Source: Alphaproteobacteria bacterium
Lineage (GTDB): Bacteria; Pseudomonadota; Alphaproteobacteria; UBA9219
Direction of reading: 5' to 3'
Assembly (NCBI GenBank): GCA_031291395.1
Contig: JARLJD010000034.1
Coordinates: 1-41,438, forward strand
DNA: 41,438 bases
The position numbers and the translations under genes were made by a program. Below the pieces are notes generated by a model. The model was given only the letters and a program-made list of their open reading frames with translations, did not search any database and was not told the origin of the DNA. Each line of letters starts with the position of its first letter. The first letter of the stretch is position 1. Of the stretch, positions 7,053 to 17,041 are shown one piece after another.

Positions 7053-7082
7053 CCGTCCTTCCCGCGAAGGCGGGAAGGACGG
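7053..7082. terminator. Strong hairpin between convergent genes
   Basis: A perfect 13-bp stem (CCGTCCTTCCCGC / GCGGGAAGGACGG) closes a GAAG loop between the stops of the 2H gene and queH. Its position between convergent genes suggests a two-way transcription stop. The CCCGCGAAGGCGGG core recurs at 41290-41303, so it may also be a dispersed repeat unit. Confidence 0.7.
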
Positions 7083-7098
7083 GGATTGCGGCTTGGGG

Positions 7099-7746
7099 TT
7101 ACTTGTTCTCTCCGTAAAACTTATTCCCGATACAAATGATTTCGCGGTCTGATTCCTTGCGGCATTTGTTGGCGTCGCGCAGGGAATAGACGCAGCCGCA
7201 ATATTCTTGTTGATAGAAATTTTCGCGTTTGGCGATTTCGACCATACGGTTGGCGCCGCCGTGTTTGCGCCAGTTGTAATCCCAGAATTTCAGGTTTTCG
7301 TAGCGCGCCGCGGCGGTTGTGCCGCATTCGTTGACTTGCTCCATGTTTTTCCAGCGCGAGATGCCGAGGCTGGTGGCGAAAAGCGGGAACTTATTTTCGT
7401 GCGCGTAAAGCGCCGCGCGTTCGAGGCGCATATCGAAACATTTGGCGCAGCGGCGGCCGCGTTCCGGCTCGTCCTCCAAGCCTTTGATGCGGGCGAACCA
7501 TGTGTCGGGGTCATAATCGGCGTCGACGAAGGGGATGTTTTTGCGGCGGGCGAAGCGCAGGGATTCGTCCTTGCGCATATCATATTCCGCGCGCGGGTGG
7601 ATGTTGGGATTGTAGAAAAAGATCGTAAAATTGACTTCTGCCGCTTGCATCGCCTCGATCACTTCGCCTGAGCAGGGCGCGCAGCAGACATGCAGCAACA
7701 CTTCGTTCGCCCCGTCGGGGAGGGAGAGTTTGATATGGTCGGTCAT
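7099..7746 (-). CDS. queH: Epoxyqueuosine reductase QueH
   Basis: This 215-residue protein of the former DUF208 family carries out the last step of queuosine synthesis, reducing epoxyqueuosine in the tRNA wobble position. It replaces the cobalamin-dependent QueG in organisms that lack it. The metal-binding cysteine pattern is complete: HVCCAPC near the N-terminus, [14 protein letters not shown] in the middle, and YCGCVYSL near residue 184. The [11 protein letters not shown] segment also fits. Its start overlaps the stop of the upstream transporter gene by 4 bases (ATGA), so the two are translationally coupled. Confidence 0.93.
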   Translation of the reverse strand: MTDHIKLSLPDGANEVLLHVCCAPCSGEVIEAMQAAEVNFTIFFYNPNIHPRAEYDMRKDESLRFARRKNIPFVDADYDPDTWFARIKGLEDEPERGRRCAKCFDMRLERAALYAHENKFPLFATSLGISRWKNMEQVNECGTTAAARYENLKFWDYNWRKHGGANRMVEIAKRENFYQQEYCGCVYSLRDANKCRKESDREIICIGNKFYGENK

Positions 7747-8630
7747 CTTGCGGTTATGCGCTTTTGTTCGAAAATCTGGAAGAGGGCGAGACTTCCCAAA
7801 ACTATGACAATGCCGATATATTGGCCAGTTTTGAGTATTTCTCCAAGCAAAAGAGCGGAAAAAATAGCGGTAAAGACCGGCTCCATTTTTGCAAACAGGC
7901 TCCAGCGAAACGACCCCATCAGTCTAACGCCGTAAAACATGCCGAACGCAGCCAAGGACGTCGCAGCGCTTCCGAGAAACGCAAACATTTCCCCCTTTGC
8001 TGTCGTCGGCAAATGTCCGCCAAAAAAAATAGCGGGAGAAATCAATACAGCCGCGACAAGAAAACTTTCCGCGCCGACAATGATTGGGTGTCGTGATTTA
8101 GTCTGTCGCCCCCAAACATAAAATCGGCCTACGGACGCCAATGCGGCGGCAAAAGCCAGCGCAACGCCTTTGATCGTAGCGGCATTTTGGTGATGCCAAA
8201 CATCAAGCACAAAAGCTAGACCGACTAAAGCTGTAACTGTCGTTGCGACGGTTGCCTTGTAAAGCCTCATTTCACCGCGCCATACCATAAAAAACAACAG
8301 CATCAGCGTGTAGCTGAAAAGGATAATAATCGCGATGGGGCCGGGAAGATATTCAAGCGCTGCATATAACGTCACCAAAGCCACGGCTTGAAAGAATCCC
8401 CCGATCAGTCCTTGCCGCACTGCTTCGCGCGTGACGAAAAGGGGTCTTTTTGTAGCCAAGCAAAATCCGCACAAAGCCAATGTTCGCGCCCAAGTTAAGA
8501 CCAGAAGGGCAAAGACGATATCCCCACCCGCTGTATAAATGCCTCGCACAGCGGCAGGCCAAAGACCGAAAACGATCGCGGACGCCAAGGCGATCACAAA
8601 CCCTGCGCGTGAAACAGGCGTTTCGTGCAC
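7743..8630 (-). CDS. EamA/DMT-family transporter
   Basis: This 295-residue inner-membrane protein has about ten hydrophobic segments in two halves, as in the drug/metabolite transporter (EamA) family. Features include an N-terminal [14 protein letters not shown] and a second-half repeat ending in [25 protein letters not shown], where the GE in the C-terminal half is characteristic. The substrate is unknown. It starts 3 bases after the rho stop and overlaps queH by 4 bases, so it lies inside a rho-eamA-queH transcript. Confidence 0.85.
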   Translation of the reverse strand: MHETPVSRAGFVIALASAIVFGLWPAAVRGIYTAGGDIVFALLVLTWARTLALCGFCLATKRPLFVTREAVRQGLIGGFFQAVALVTLYAALEYLPGPIAIIILFSYTLMLLFFMVWRGEMRLYKATVATTVTALVGLAFVLDVWHHQNAATIKGVALAFAAALASVGRFYVWGRQTKSRHPIIVGAESFLVAAVLISPAIFFGGHLPTTAKGEMFAFLGSAATSLAAFGMFYGVRLMGSFRWSLFAKMEPVFTAIFSALLLGEILKTGQYIGIVIVLGSLALFQIFEQKRITAR

Positions 8631-8633
8631 AGC

Positions 8634-10007
<1,374 letters not shown>

Positions 10008-10084
10008 TGGATCCTTCGCGGGGTCGGGAAATTATGGCGCGGACTATCCGACTTTGCGGACCGGTATTCGCCAATTAGGGAGTG

Positions 10085-10138
10085 GAGTTCCGGCGGTCGA
10101 CATATCGCGCGATTCATAAAATTACCGCACCGGAACTC
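10085..10138 (-). promoter_or_regulatory. Inverted repeat in the rho leader
   Basis: Perfect 9-base arms GAGTTCCGG (10085-10093) and CCGGAACTC (10130-10138), extended by three more pairs after a small bulge, would form a hairpin in the 5' untranslated part of the rho mRNA, starting about 75 bases upstream of the ATG. rho genes are often autoregulated in the leader. A role for this hairpin is inference. Confidence 0.45.
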
Positions 10139-10142
10139 TCTG

Positions 10143-10171
10143 TTTTTAGACAAGCCTTGCGACAAAGTCAA
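10143..10171 (-). promoter_or_regulatory. Candidate rho promoter
   Basis: On the minus strand TTGACT (10166-10171) and TAAAAA (10143-10148) are 17 bases apart and point toward rho. The -35 box is good and the -10 box matches the consensus at 4 of 6 positions. The leader hairpin starts directly downstream. Confidence 0.45.
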
Positions 10172-10223
10172 GAAATCATTGTGTTATGGGGATTAACTAT
10201 AATTTTATCTTTTGCTATTTCTT

Positions 10224-11201
10224 TCAATCCGGTTCGCGGGCAACGGCCTCGCGCAACATTTGCGCCAAGCCGGAAATAAAGGCGGGCGCGGTTCCGACTG
10301 TGGGAACGCGGGTAAAAAAGGGGACGCCGCAGCGTTGCGCCCAGGCGCGATAGTCGATGTCGATTTCGACTAAAGTTTCCGCATGATCGGAAACGAAGGA
10401 AATGGGCGCGATGATCACGGGGACTTTGTCTTGTCCGGCCCGGTAAATCTCGCTTTCGGTCGAGGGGGTTATCCATTTTTGCCGACCGACGCGGCTTTGG
10501 AAACAAAGAACGGAATCAAGATCGTCGATGGCTAGTTCTTTTTGCACGGCTATGGCTGTTTTAAGGCATTGCGCCGGATAGGGGTCTCCGGCTTTGACGT
10601 TCGCTTCCGGCAAGCCGTGGGCGGATAAGAGGAGGCGCGGCTTGCCGAAGGGCAAAGCTTCTTCATAGGCGTGGCTAATTGAGGCGGAAAGCGTTTGGAT
10701 AAAGCCTTTTTCCTCGGGATAGTTGCATATGGCTGTGATCTTGAGTTTAAGGCGTTGTTTTTTTGCGGCGCGTTGCCAGTCGAAGATGCTCGATTGCGTG
10801 GTTACATAGGAAAACTGCGGATATAACGACAAAAGGATAATGTCGTCGGGCGCATATTCTTTGACGGCGATTGCCGTTTCGTCGGCAAAGGGGGGTCCGT
10901 AGCGCATTGCGATAAAAATTTTATATTGGGTGTCGGAAGGCGTTTCGTTTAAAGTTTTTTCCAGCGCTTGCGCTTGCGCTTGCGTGTTTTTCAGAATGGG
11001 CGAGCTGCCGCCCAGTTTTGCGTAGATGGCGCGCGATGTCGGCGCTCTGCGGGAAGAAAGAAATTTGGCGAGCGGAAAACGGAAGAGGCTTGGCAAAGGA
11101 ATGATCGCGGGATCGTAAAACAGATTGAATAAAAAATTCTGCACGGATTTCTGACTGTCCGGGCCGCCGAGATTGAGCAAGATGACCGCAATTTTTTTCA
11201 A
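10224..11201 (-). CDS. hemH: Ferrochelatase
   Basis: This 325-residue enzyme inserts Fe2+ into protoporphyrin IX, the last step of haem synthesis. Family marks include VILLNLGGPD at the N-terminus, the LSAHGLPEANVKAGDPYPAQC block with the catalytic His, and CFQSRVGRQKWITPSTESEI. The start is a TTG at 11201 with AAGGA about 8 bases upstream. It overlaps the hemE stop (TTGA), so translation is coupled. The hemE-hemH pair lies on the origin side of rho. Confidence 0.95.
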   Translation of the reverse strand: MKKIAVILLNLGGPDSQKSVQNFLFNLFYDPAIIPLPSLFRFPLAKFLSSRRAPTSRAIYAKLGGSSPILKNTQAQAQALEKTLNETPSDTQYKIFIAMRYGPPFADETAIAVKEYAPDDIILLSLYPQFSYVTTQSSIFDWQRAAKKQRLKLKITAICNYPEEKGFIQTLSASISHAYEEALPFGKPRLLLSAHGLPEANVKAGDPYPAQCLKTAIAVQKELAIDDLDSVLCFQSRVGRQKWITPSTESEIYRAGQDKVPVIIAPISFVSDHAETLVEIDIDYRAWAQRCGVPFFTRVPTVGTAPAFISGLAQMLREAVAREPD

Positions 11202-12229
11202 ACGTGAAATTCCTTCACGAAACGAACAAGTTCGGCGACATGCTCCGGCGGCGTTTCGGGAAGAACGCCGTGGCCGAGGTTGAAGATGTGTTGGGATCCA
11301 AGTTTGGTCAGAATTTGGCCAGCCGCGTTTCTCATTTCTTCCCCGCCTTTGACGAGAAGCGCGGGATCAAGATTGCCTTGCAAGGGTTTGACGCTTTGCA
11401 AATCGCGTTTGGCGTCGTCAAGATTGGCGAATTGGTCGATGCTTAAGGCATCAATGCCGGTTTGCCGGATATAGGGCGCGTAGCCTTCGCGCGCTTGGCG
11501 TGGAAAACCGGTTATCGGGACAAGTGGATATTTTATTTTGAGGCGACGCACGAGTTCCTTTGTCGGTTCGATGACAAAACGTGAAAAATCTATACCGGAG
11601 AGAAGACCGGCCCAGCTGTCGAAGATTTGCACGGCTTCGGCTCCGGCTTCGATTTGCGCTCCAAGATATTTTTCGCTGGCGTCGATCAGAATTGAAATCA
11701 ATTTTTTCAACAGTTCGGGGCGTTCTTTGACCCAGGATTTTGAAAGGGCGAAAGAATTTCGGCTATGGCCATCGATCATATAGCAAGCCACTGTCCAAGG
11801 CGCGCCGCAGAAACCGATTAGCGTTGTTTTTTCAGGTAATTGTAATTTTACGCGCCTTAAGGTTTCAAAAACAGAAGATATTTTTTCTTCCTGATAGGAA
11901 AGCGCGTCGATTATTTTTTCGTTTGGCGTGGTTTGAAGAACGGGGCCTTCGCCGTCACGAAAATCAAGAGCGAGGCCAAGCGCCAAGGGGATGAGTAAAA
12001 TATCGGCAAAAAGAATGGCGGCATCCATGTCGAATTTTCGAATGGGCAGAAGGGTTATTTCTGTCGCCAATTCCGGCGTTAAACACATGTTAACGAAATT
12101 TTTAGATTTTGATCTTATGTCTCGGTACTCAGGTAGGTAGCGTCCCGCTTGCCGCATGAGCCAGATTGGATTGTGTTCGGGAATCTGTCTGCGCAAGACG
12201 TCGAGGATCGGTTTACGAATGTTATTCAC
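11198..12229 (-). CDS. hemE: Uroporphyrinogen decarboxylase
   Basis: This 343-residue enzyme removes four carboxyl groups from uroporphyrinogen III to give coproporphyrinogen III. The N-terminal signature PIWLMRQAGRYLPEYR is intact, as are the substrate-binding FADILLIPLALG, GFCGAPWTVACYM, and the C-terminal NLGHGVLPETPPEHV. The start is a GTG at 12229 with AGAGG about 5 bases upstream; the ATG two bases earlier leads straight to a stop. In Caulobacter and Rickettsia the replication origin lies next to hemE, and the gap beyond this start has origin features. Confidence 0.96.
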   Translation of the reverse strand: MNNIRKPILDVLRRQIPEHNPIWLMRQAGRYLPEYRDIRSKSKNFVNMCLTPELATEITLLPIRKFDMDAAILFADILLIPLALGLALDFRDGEGPVLQTTPNEKIIDALSYQEEKISSVFETLRRVKLQLPEKTTLIGFCGAPWTVACYMIDGHSRNSFALSKSWVKERPELLKKLISILIDASEKYLGAQIEAGAEAVQIFDSWAGLLSGIDFSRFVIEPTKELVRRLKIKYPLVPITGFPRQAREGYAPYIRQTGIDALSIDQFANLDDAKRDLQSVKPLQGNLDPALLVKGGEEMRNAAGQILTKLGSQHIFNLGHGVLPETPPEHVAELVRFVKEFHV

Positions 12230-12391
12230 ATGCCCTCTTTCCTTCTTTATTTTTATATAGAAGATAGTGGTAGGTAGTTGGTATGCGGGAAAACGGGGAT
12301 TAAATATAGGGTGGATTTATACATAAATCATCCCTTGTCTCGCTGTGTTTCTTTATAAAAAATTAATTTTTAAAGTTGTTGGTAAGAAAAA

Positions 12392-12406
12392 TTAATCCTT
12401 TGTTAA
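12392..12406. promoter_or_regulatory. Full CtrA-type box TTAA-N7-TTAA
   Basis: The sequence TTAATCCTTTGTTAA matches the CtrA consensus (TTAA, seven bases, TTAA) exactly. It lies 18 bases from the perfect DnaA box. In Caulobacter, CtrA sites of this form in the origin repress initiation, so the placement is meaningful. No ctrA gene is in the window. Confidence 0.55.
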
Positions 12407-12424
12407 TCGACCGTGGAATAACTC

Positions 12425-12433
12425 TGTGGATAA
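12425..12433 (-). promoter_or_regulatory. Perfect DnaA box
   Basis: TGTGGATAA on the plus strand is the exact complement of the consensus DnaA box TTATCCACA. It lies in the middle of the hemE/ppsR gap. Confidence 0.7.
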
Positions 12434-12573
12434 TGGGGATGAATTGGATTTGTTTTATCCCTGTTTTTAACAGAGGGTTGGAAAAATTTATCCTTGAGTT
12501 GAAAAACAGGGGGAGGAAAAAGAGAAGTGGGATATAAAATGAGGGGTTCGCTTTTGGACTCTTTGTTATCCCC

Positions 12574-13425
12574 ATGACTCAAAAGTTAAACATGCCCTTT
12601 CATTTACATCTTGTCTCTGATGCGACTGGCGAAACGATCGAATCTCTTATTCGCGCTTGTTTGGTTCAGTTTGAAGATGTCAAAATTAAAAAACATCACT
12701 GGAATCTGATCCGTTCGCCTTTATTGCTGCAGACGGTACTGGATGGAATAAGCGATAATCGCGGATTGGTTTTTTATACGTTTGTCGATGAAAATTTACG
12801 GGCGAAGCTGGAAGAATTTTGCCATACGCAAGGCATTCCTTGTCTTTCCGTTTTAAGGCCTGTTTTGCGGGCGATGATCGCGCATTTCGGAAAAAACCCT
12901 GAGCATCAGCCGGGAAAGCAGCATACGCTTGATGCCGATTATTTTGCGCGCATCGACGCGATGGATTTTGCAATGGAACAGGACGACGGCCACGGCGAAG
13001 AAAAACTGCAAGAGGCCGATGTCATTGTTCTGGGTGTTTCGCGCACGTCGAAAACGCCGACTTGCGTATATTTGGCCGGACGCGGCATACGCGCGGCGAA
13101 TATTCCTTATGTTCCAGGGCATTCTTTGCCCGATCTGACAAAATTGAACGGCCCCCTTATCGTTGGGTTAACAAAAGACGCCGAAAGCCTTATTGCCGTT
13201 CGGCGCAATCGGCTGCATTTGTTAAGCGAAAAACGAGATACGGCCTATGTCGATCCGGAACAGGTTCGCGCTGAATTAAAAGAAGCGCGCCAGATTTTTG
13301 CTCGTTTAGGCTGTCCGGTCATTGATGTGTCGCGACGATCAATCGAAGAAACGGCAGCGGAAATTATGATGCTGCTTTCACGAAAAAAGGTGAGGGAAGG
13401 GGAAAAAAGGGAGATTGAGAAATAG
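12574..13425 (+). CDS. ppsR: Pyruvate phosphate dikinase / PEP synthase regulatory protein (DUF299)
   Basis: This 283-residue bifunctional kinase/phosphorylase family controls pyruvate,phosphate dikinase or PEP synthase by ADP-dependent phosphorylation and Pi-dependent dephosphorylation. The N-terminal FHLHLVSDATGETIESL, the P-loop GVSRTSKT at 154-161 and the following TPTCVYLAGRGIRAANIP are diagnostic. No Shine-Dalgarno precedes the ATG at 12574 or the in-frame ATG at 12592, so the start is uncertain by six codons. Its position across the candidate origin from hemE is usual for the class. The last codons are Lys/Glu-rich. Confidence 0.93.
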   Translation: MTQKLNMPFHLHLVSDATGETIESLIRACLVQFEDVKIKKHHWNLIRSPLLLQTVLDGISDNRGLVFYTFVDENLRAKLEEFCHTQGIPCLSVLRPVLRAMIAHFGKNPEHQPGKQHTLDADYFARIDAMDFAMEQDDGHGEEKLQEADVIVLGVSRTSKTPTCVYLAGRGIRAANIPYVPGHSLPDLTKLNGPLIVGLTKDAESLIAVRRNRLHLLSEKRDTAYVDPEQVRAELKEARQIFARLGCPVIDVSRRSIEETAAEIMMLLSRKKVREGEKREIEK

Positions 13426-13548
13426 GGAACAAATGTTCGAAAAATGCCAAATTTTTCCTGTTTTTTCCGCTTTTTCCCAAAAAAATGGTTGGCAGCGGCG
13501 CGTGTTTGGGTTAATAATCGTTAACACTTGATTTCAAAGTCCCTTGTC

Positions 13549-14451
13549 ATGTCTGTTCGTCGTTCCCCTTCTTCCGGTTGGTCGTTTGTCGCTGCCTCGG
13601 TTCCGTGGCGGGGATTTTCTCAGCGCTTTTCGTTTTTTGTTTTTTCAGCGCTGGCTTTATTACTTCTGGTTTTATCGCATGTGCAACCGGAAATGATTTC
13701 CTCATTCCGTGCGCGGACGATAGATACGTTGGCGCCTTTTCTGGACGCTGTCGCGCGCCCCATGTCCGCTGTGGAAGATATCGGGGCGTCCTTGCGCGAT
13801 ACTGTTTCGTTGCGCGCCGATAATACTAAACTGCGCGCCGAAAACGCGCACATGGTTGAATGGCAGAATGCGGTTATCTCGCTTGAAAAAGAAAACAGGG
13901 AATTGCGCGATCTTTTGCATTTCAAGGCCGAACCGAGCCAATCCTATATTTCTGCCCGAGTCATAGCCGATACGGGCGGCGCTTATGCGCGCGGATTGAT
14001 CGTTACGGCGGGAAAAGCTGATGGCGTTCGCGAGGGCATGGCGGCAATGACCGGCGAAGGGCTGATCGGGCGCGTCGTTGAAGCGGGAAACTGGTCGTCA
14101 CGGATCATGTTGATTACCGACCTTAATTCGCGGATTCCGGTGGCGGTGGCTCGAACCGGAGATCGTGCGATTTTGGCCGGCGATAACTCGCCGCAGCCGA
14201 AGCTGCTTTTTATGCCGCGCGATGCTGCCGTCTTTGACGGCGCGCGTATAGTTACGTCTGGCCACGGCGGCATCTTCCCCCCCAATTTGCCGGTTGGCGT
14301 ATTGCAGGAAGCGGGACACGGCGATTATCATGTTATTCCCGCAGCGGATATAGGGCGCGTCAATGATGTGAGGTTGGTCGATTTCGACTTGAAAGGCGGA
14401 ATTTTCAATTCGATCGAATCCAGAATGCGGGCGGAAAGCAAAAAGAAATAA
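13549..14451 (+). CDS. mreC: Rod shape-determining protein MreC
   Basis: This 300-residue bitopic protein of the elongasome links MreB to the periplasmic cell-wall synthases. It has a short basic cytoplasmic N-terminus, one membrane segment (FVFSALALLLLVLSHV), a periplasmic coiled coil (about residues 80-125, ADNTKLRAENAHMVEW then LEKENRELRDLL) and a double beta-barrel domain with GLIGRVVEAG and SRIMLITDLNSRIPV. I prefer the ATG at 13549 to an in-frame TTG at 13528. mreB, which usually precedes mreC, is absent; ppsR is the upstream neighbour. A GTTAA-N6-TTAAC palindrome lies about 25 bases upstream of the start. Confidence 0.92.
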   Translation: MSVRRSPSSGWSFVAASVPWRGFSQRFSFFVFSALALLLLVLSHVQPEMISSFRARTIDTLAPFLDAVARPMSAVEDIGASLRDTVSLRADNTKLRAENAHMVEWQNAVISLEKENRELRDLLHFKAEPSQSYISARVIADTGGAYARGLIVTAGKADGVREGMAAMTGEGLIGRVVEAGNWSSRIMLITDLNSRIPVAVARTGDRAILAGDNSPQPKLLFMPRDAAVFDGARIVTSGHGGIFPPNLPVGVLQEAGHGDYHVIPAADIGRVNDVRLVDFDLKGGIFNSIESRMRAESKKK

Positions 14452-14628
14452 GAATCCGTTTACGATATATTACGTCAGCTTGAAAACCAGAAGTTCTTGC
14501 CGCACATACTAAACGGGTTTTGGCCAATGCGGCGGGGCGGCGAAGAAAAAATTTTGTGTTTTAAAGCGGACTGACTATATCCAAAAATTTTTCCGGTTTT
14601 AGCCTGTAAGACCGGGCGGGGAGTTTCT

Positions 14629-15141
14629 ATGGATATTTTTTGGCAACGACTTGATGCGTGGTTCAGAATTGCCATGCCTTCGGCGACGGCAGTTCTTCTG
14701 GCGTTGCTTGGCGTCGTTGTTTGGCCATTGCCTTATTTGGGGCCGGTGATGCCGCCTTTGGCGTTCATCGCTCTTTTTTATTGGTCGGCCCACAGGCCAG
14801 ATTTGTTTCCTTCCGGCGTGGCGTTTCTCCTTGGCGTACTGAATGACGTCATTAACGGCTTTCCCCTCGGCGTGTCGGCTTTTTTGTTTACGCTTGCGCA
14901 TCAGCTTATCTGGCGGCAACGCCGGTTTTTCGCCGGACATTCCTTTTTTATGTTGTGGTCCGGCTTTGCGCTTGCTTCTGCCTTGATGATGGTGGCCGAA
15001 TGGCTTTTAATCGGCCTTGTGCGCTGGCAGGCGACGCCGTTTTTGCCCGTGCTGGTTCAGACGGTTTTGGCGATTGTGGTTTTTCCGCTGCCGTGCTGGA
15101 TTATGATCTGGTTGCAGCGCTCGGTGCTCAGCGCGGGCTAA
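14629..15141 (+). CDS. mreD: Rod shape-determining protein MreD
   Basis: This 170-residue polytopic inner-membrane protein has about five or six hydrophobic segments and the MreD pattern PDLFPSGVAFLLGVLNDVINGFPLG, in which a conserved Asp follows a Gly-rich membrane turn. It works with MreC, PBP2 and RodA in side-wall growth. GGGGAG lies 6 bases before the ATG. A 177-base gap separates it from mreC; I see no clear terminator there, only short A/T-rich inverted tracts. The mrdA start is 10 bases downstream. Confidence 0.9.
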   Translation: MDIFWQRLDAWFRIAMPSATAVLLALLGVVVWPLPYLGPVMPPLAFIALFYWSAHRPDLFPSGVAFLLGVLNDVINGFPLGVSAFLFTLAHQLIWRQRRFFAGHSFFMLWSGFALASALMMVAEWLLIGLVRWQATPFLPVLVQTVLAIVVFPLPCWIMIWLQRSVLSAG

Positions 15142-15151
15142 GGAATCAAAA

Positions 15152-16987
15152 GTGGCCGGAAACACAGAAAAATCACGCATATTTACGCGCCGCGCGCTTT
15201 TAATCGGGGGCGCGCAAGCGGCGCTGTTTTCTTTGCTTGCGGGGCGCCTTTATTATCTTCAGGTCGTCGAAGGCCGCGATTATCGTCAAATGGCGGAGGA
15301 GAACCGCATCAGTCTGCGCATAATCGCGCCGCCGCGTGGGCGCATCCTCGATTGCAAGGGCGTACCTTTAGCCCAGAACGACCAAACCTTTCGCATTGTT
15401 CTTTTGCCTGAGCAGGTCGAGGATTTGAAACAGCTTTTGGACAGGCTCGGCGCCTATCTCGCCGTCGACGAAGCCGATCGCAAGCGCGTCGAACGCGAGT
15501 TTAAAGAGCGCAGAGGTTTTAACGCCATTATCGTGCATGACAATCTGACGCGCGATCAAATGGATGTCGTTGCCGTTCATATGCCCGAGCTGCAGGGCGT
15601 CGATATCGATTCGGGCGCCGTGCGCTCGTATCCTTACGGCGAAACAACGGCACATATGCTGGGTTATGTCGGAACGGTTTCGCAAGAAGAAATTGACGAT
15701 GTCGACGATGCTGACGACAGCGTACTGCGCGCGCCCGGATTCCGTATCGGCAAGGACGGCATCGAAAAGCAATATGACTCGCAAATGCGCGGCAAAACCG
15801 GCGATGTCGAGCTGGAGGTCAACGCGCATGGCCGTGTCGTGCGCGAGTTGATGCGGCAAGATCCCAAAGCAGGGGAAGATATAACCCTAGCGATCGATAT
15901 CGGCTTACAGCAATTCATGCAACAACGTCTGGCGCGTGAAGAGGGCGCGGCGGCAGTGGTGATGGACGTTGAAAGCGGCGAGATTCTGGCGCTGGCCTCG
16001 CAGCCGAGTTTCGACCCCAATCTTTTTACGTTCGGCATTGCGCAGGAAGATTGGGACAGGCTGAACAATGACATTCATTCGCCGCTTCTCGACAAGGTCA
16101 TTACCGGCGTTTATGCGCCGGGCTCGTCTTTCAAGCCGGTTGTCGCCATGGCGGGTTTGGAGGCCGATATTGTCGATCCAAAGGCGCGTGTGTTTTGTCC
16201 CGGTTATTATGAATTCGGGGGGCATATTTTCCATTGTTGGAAAAAAGGCGGCCACGGACATGTCAATATGACCGAAGCGCTGGCGGGTTCCTGCGACACG
16301 TATTTTTACGATCTTGGCCACCGCGTGGGCATCGATAAAATTCAGGCCATGGCGCAGCGTTTCGGCATGGGGCAGAAATTGGGCATAGATTTGCCGCACG
16401 AACGCAGCGGCTTTATTCCCAGCCGCGCATGGAAGGAGACAGCGCGGCATCAGCCGTGGGAGCAGGGCGAAACATTGATCGCAGCCATCGGACAGGGCTA
16501 TGTGCTGACATCGCCATTGCAGCTCGCGGTTATGGCGGCGCGCATCGCCAATAACGGGCGCGCCGTCAAGCCGCATGTTGCGCAAAAAATCGGCAGCCGA
16601 CCCGTGGCGCCGGAAAGCTGGCCTTCGATGGGATTCGATCCGCGTCATTTGGAGATTGTCCGGCAAGGCATGTTCGATGTCGTCAATTCGCCTTCCGGCA
16701 CCGCCTATGCGGCGCGGATTAAGCAAGAAGGCATGGAAATGGCGGGCAAGACAGGCTCGGCGCAGGTGCGCCATATCAGTGAGGCTGAACACCGCGAAGG
16801 CGTGACGAAAAACGACGCCTTGCCGTGGAAGGAGCGCGATCACGCGTTGTTCGCGGGCTTCGCGCCGTTCGATAAGCCGCGCTATGCCGTAGCCGTTATC
16901 GTCGAACACGGCGGCAGCGGCGCGCATACGGCCGCGCCGATCGCGGCGGATGTTTTGCTGGAATGCCAGATGCGGGCGAAGGGGTAG
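15152..16987 (+). CDS. mrdA: Penicillin-binding protein 2 (peptidoglycan transpeptidase)
   Basis: This 611-residue class B PBP is anchored by one N-terminal membrane segment (about residues 15-35) and makes the side-wall cross-links during elongation. The dimerisation domain starts at IIAPPRGRILDCKG. The transpeptidase motifs are SxxK with the catalytic Ser325 (GSSFKP), a SxD-type second motif in AGSCDTYFYD, and KTG at 533-535 (AGKTGSAQV). The start is a GTG with AGGA about 8 bases upstream. rodA, the usual next gene, is replaced here by a toxin-antitoxin pair. Confidence 0.95.
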   Translation: MAGNTEKSRIFTRRALLIGGAQAALFSLLAGRLYYLQVVEGRDYRQMAEENRISLRIIAPPRGRILDCKGVPLAQNDQTFRIVLLPEQVEDLKQLLDRLGAYLAVDEADRKRVEREFKERRGFNAIIVHDNLTRDQMDVVAVHMPELQGVDIDSGAVRSYPYGETTAHMLGYVGTVSQEEIDDVDDADDSVLRAPGFRIGKDGIEKQYDSQMRGKTGDVELEVNAHGRVVRELMRQDPKAGEDITLAIDIGLQQFMQQRLAREEGAAAVVMDVESGEILALASQPSFDPNLFTFGIAQEDWDRLNNDIHSPLLDKVITGVYAPGSSFKPVVAMAGLEADIVDPKARVFCPGYYEFGGHIFHCWKKGGHGHVNMTEALAGSCDTYFYDLGHRVGIDKIQAMAQRFGMGQKLGIDLPHERSGFIPSRAWKETARHQPWEQGETLIAAIGQGYVLTSPLQLAVMAARIANNGRAVKPHVAQKIGSRPVAPESWPSMGFDPRHLEIVRQGMFDVVNSPSGTAYAARIKQEGMEMAGKTGSAQVRHISEAEHREGVTKNDALPWKERDHALFAGFAPFDKPRYAVAVIVEHGGSGAHTAAPIAADVLLECQMRAKG

Positions 16988-16991
16988 GGGG

Positions 16992-17020
16992 TTGCATTGT
17001 ACGCCCATTTGGCGTACATT
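16992..17020 (+). promoter_or_regulatory. tacAT promoter with a palindromic operator in its spacer
   Basis: TTGCAT (16992-16997) and TACATT (17015-17020) are spaced by exactly 17 bases. Inside the spacer and running into the -10 box lies a perfect 8-base palindrome, TGTACGCC (16998-17005) and GGCGTACA (17011-17018). The antitoxin is a ribbon-helix-helix-type repressor, a class known to autoregulate, so this is a likely operator: bound protein would cover the promoter. Confidence 0.7.
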
Positions 17021-17041
17021 AGGGCAAAAGGGGAAAGACAG

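Larger units (their letters stand above)
12230..12573. other. Candidate chromosomal replication origin (oriC)
   Basis: This 344-base gap between hemE and ppsR is much richer in A+T than its surroundings, above all from 12241 to 12420. It holds one perfect DnaA box in reverse orientation (12425-12433), two one-mismatch boxes at its edges (TTATTCACA at 12222-12230 and TTATCCCCA at 12566-12574), several weaker TTATCC-type sites, and a full CtrA-type site (12392-12406). Alphaproteobacterial origins are known to lie beside hemE in this context. Weak points are the short length and only one perfect DnaA box. Promoters for hemE and ppsR must also lie here. Confidence 0.7.

Noticed and set aside
12363-12575. 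Small open frame inside the hemE/ppsR gap
   Set aside because: The product is AT-driven low complexity, without a ribosome binding site, across DnaA and CtrA boxes.
13427-13438. GAAC-AAAT-GTTC, like a Gram-positive LexA (SOS) box
   Set aside because: It lies just after the ppsR stop, not at a promoter, and alphaproteobacterial LexA uses a different (GTTC direct repeat) motif.
15905-17008. Long open frame antisense to mrdA
   Set aside because: It runs fully antisense to a well-supported PBP2 gene and has no recognisable domain; a shadow frame.
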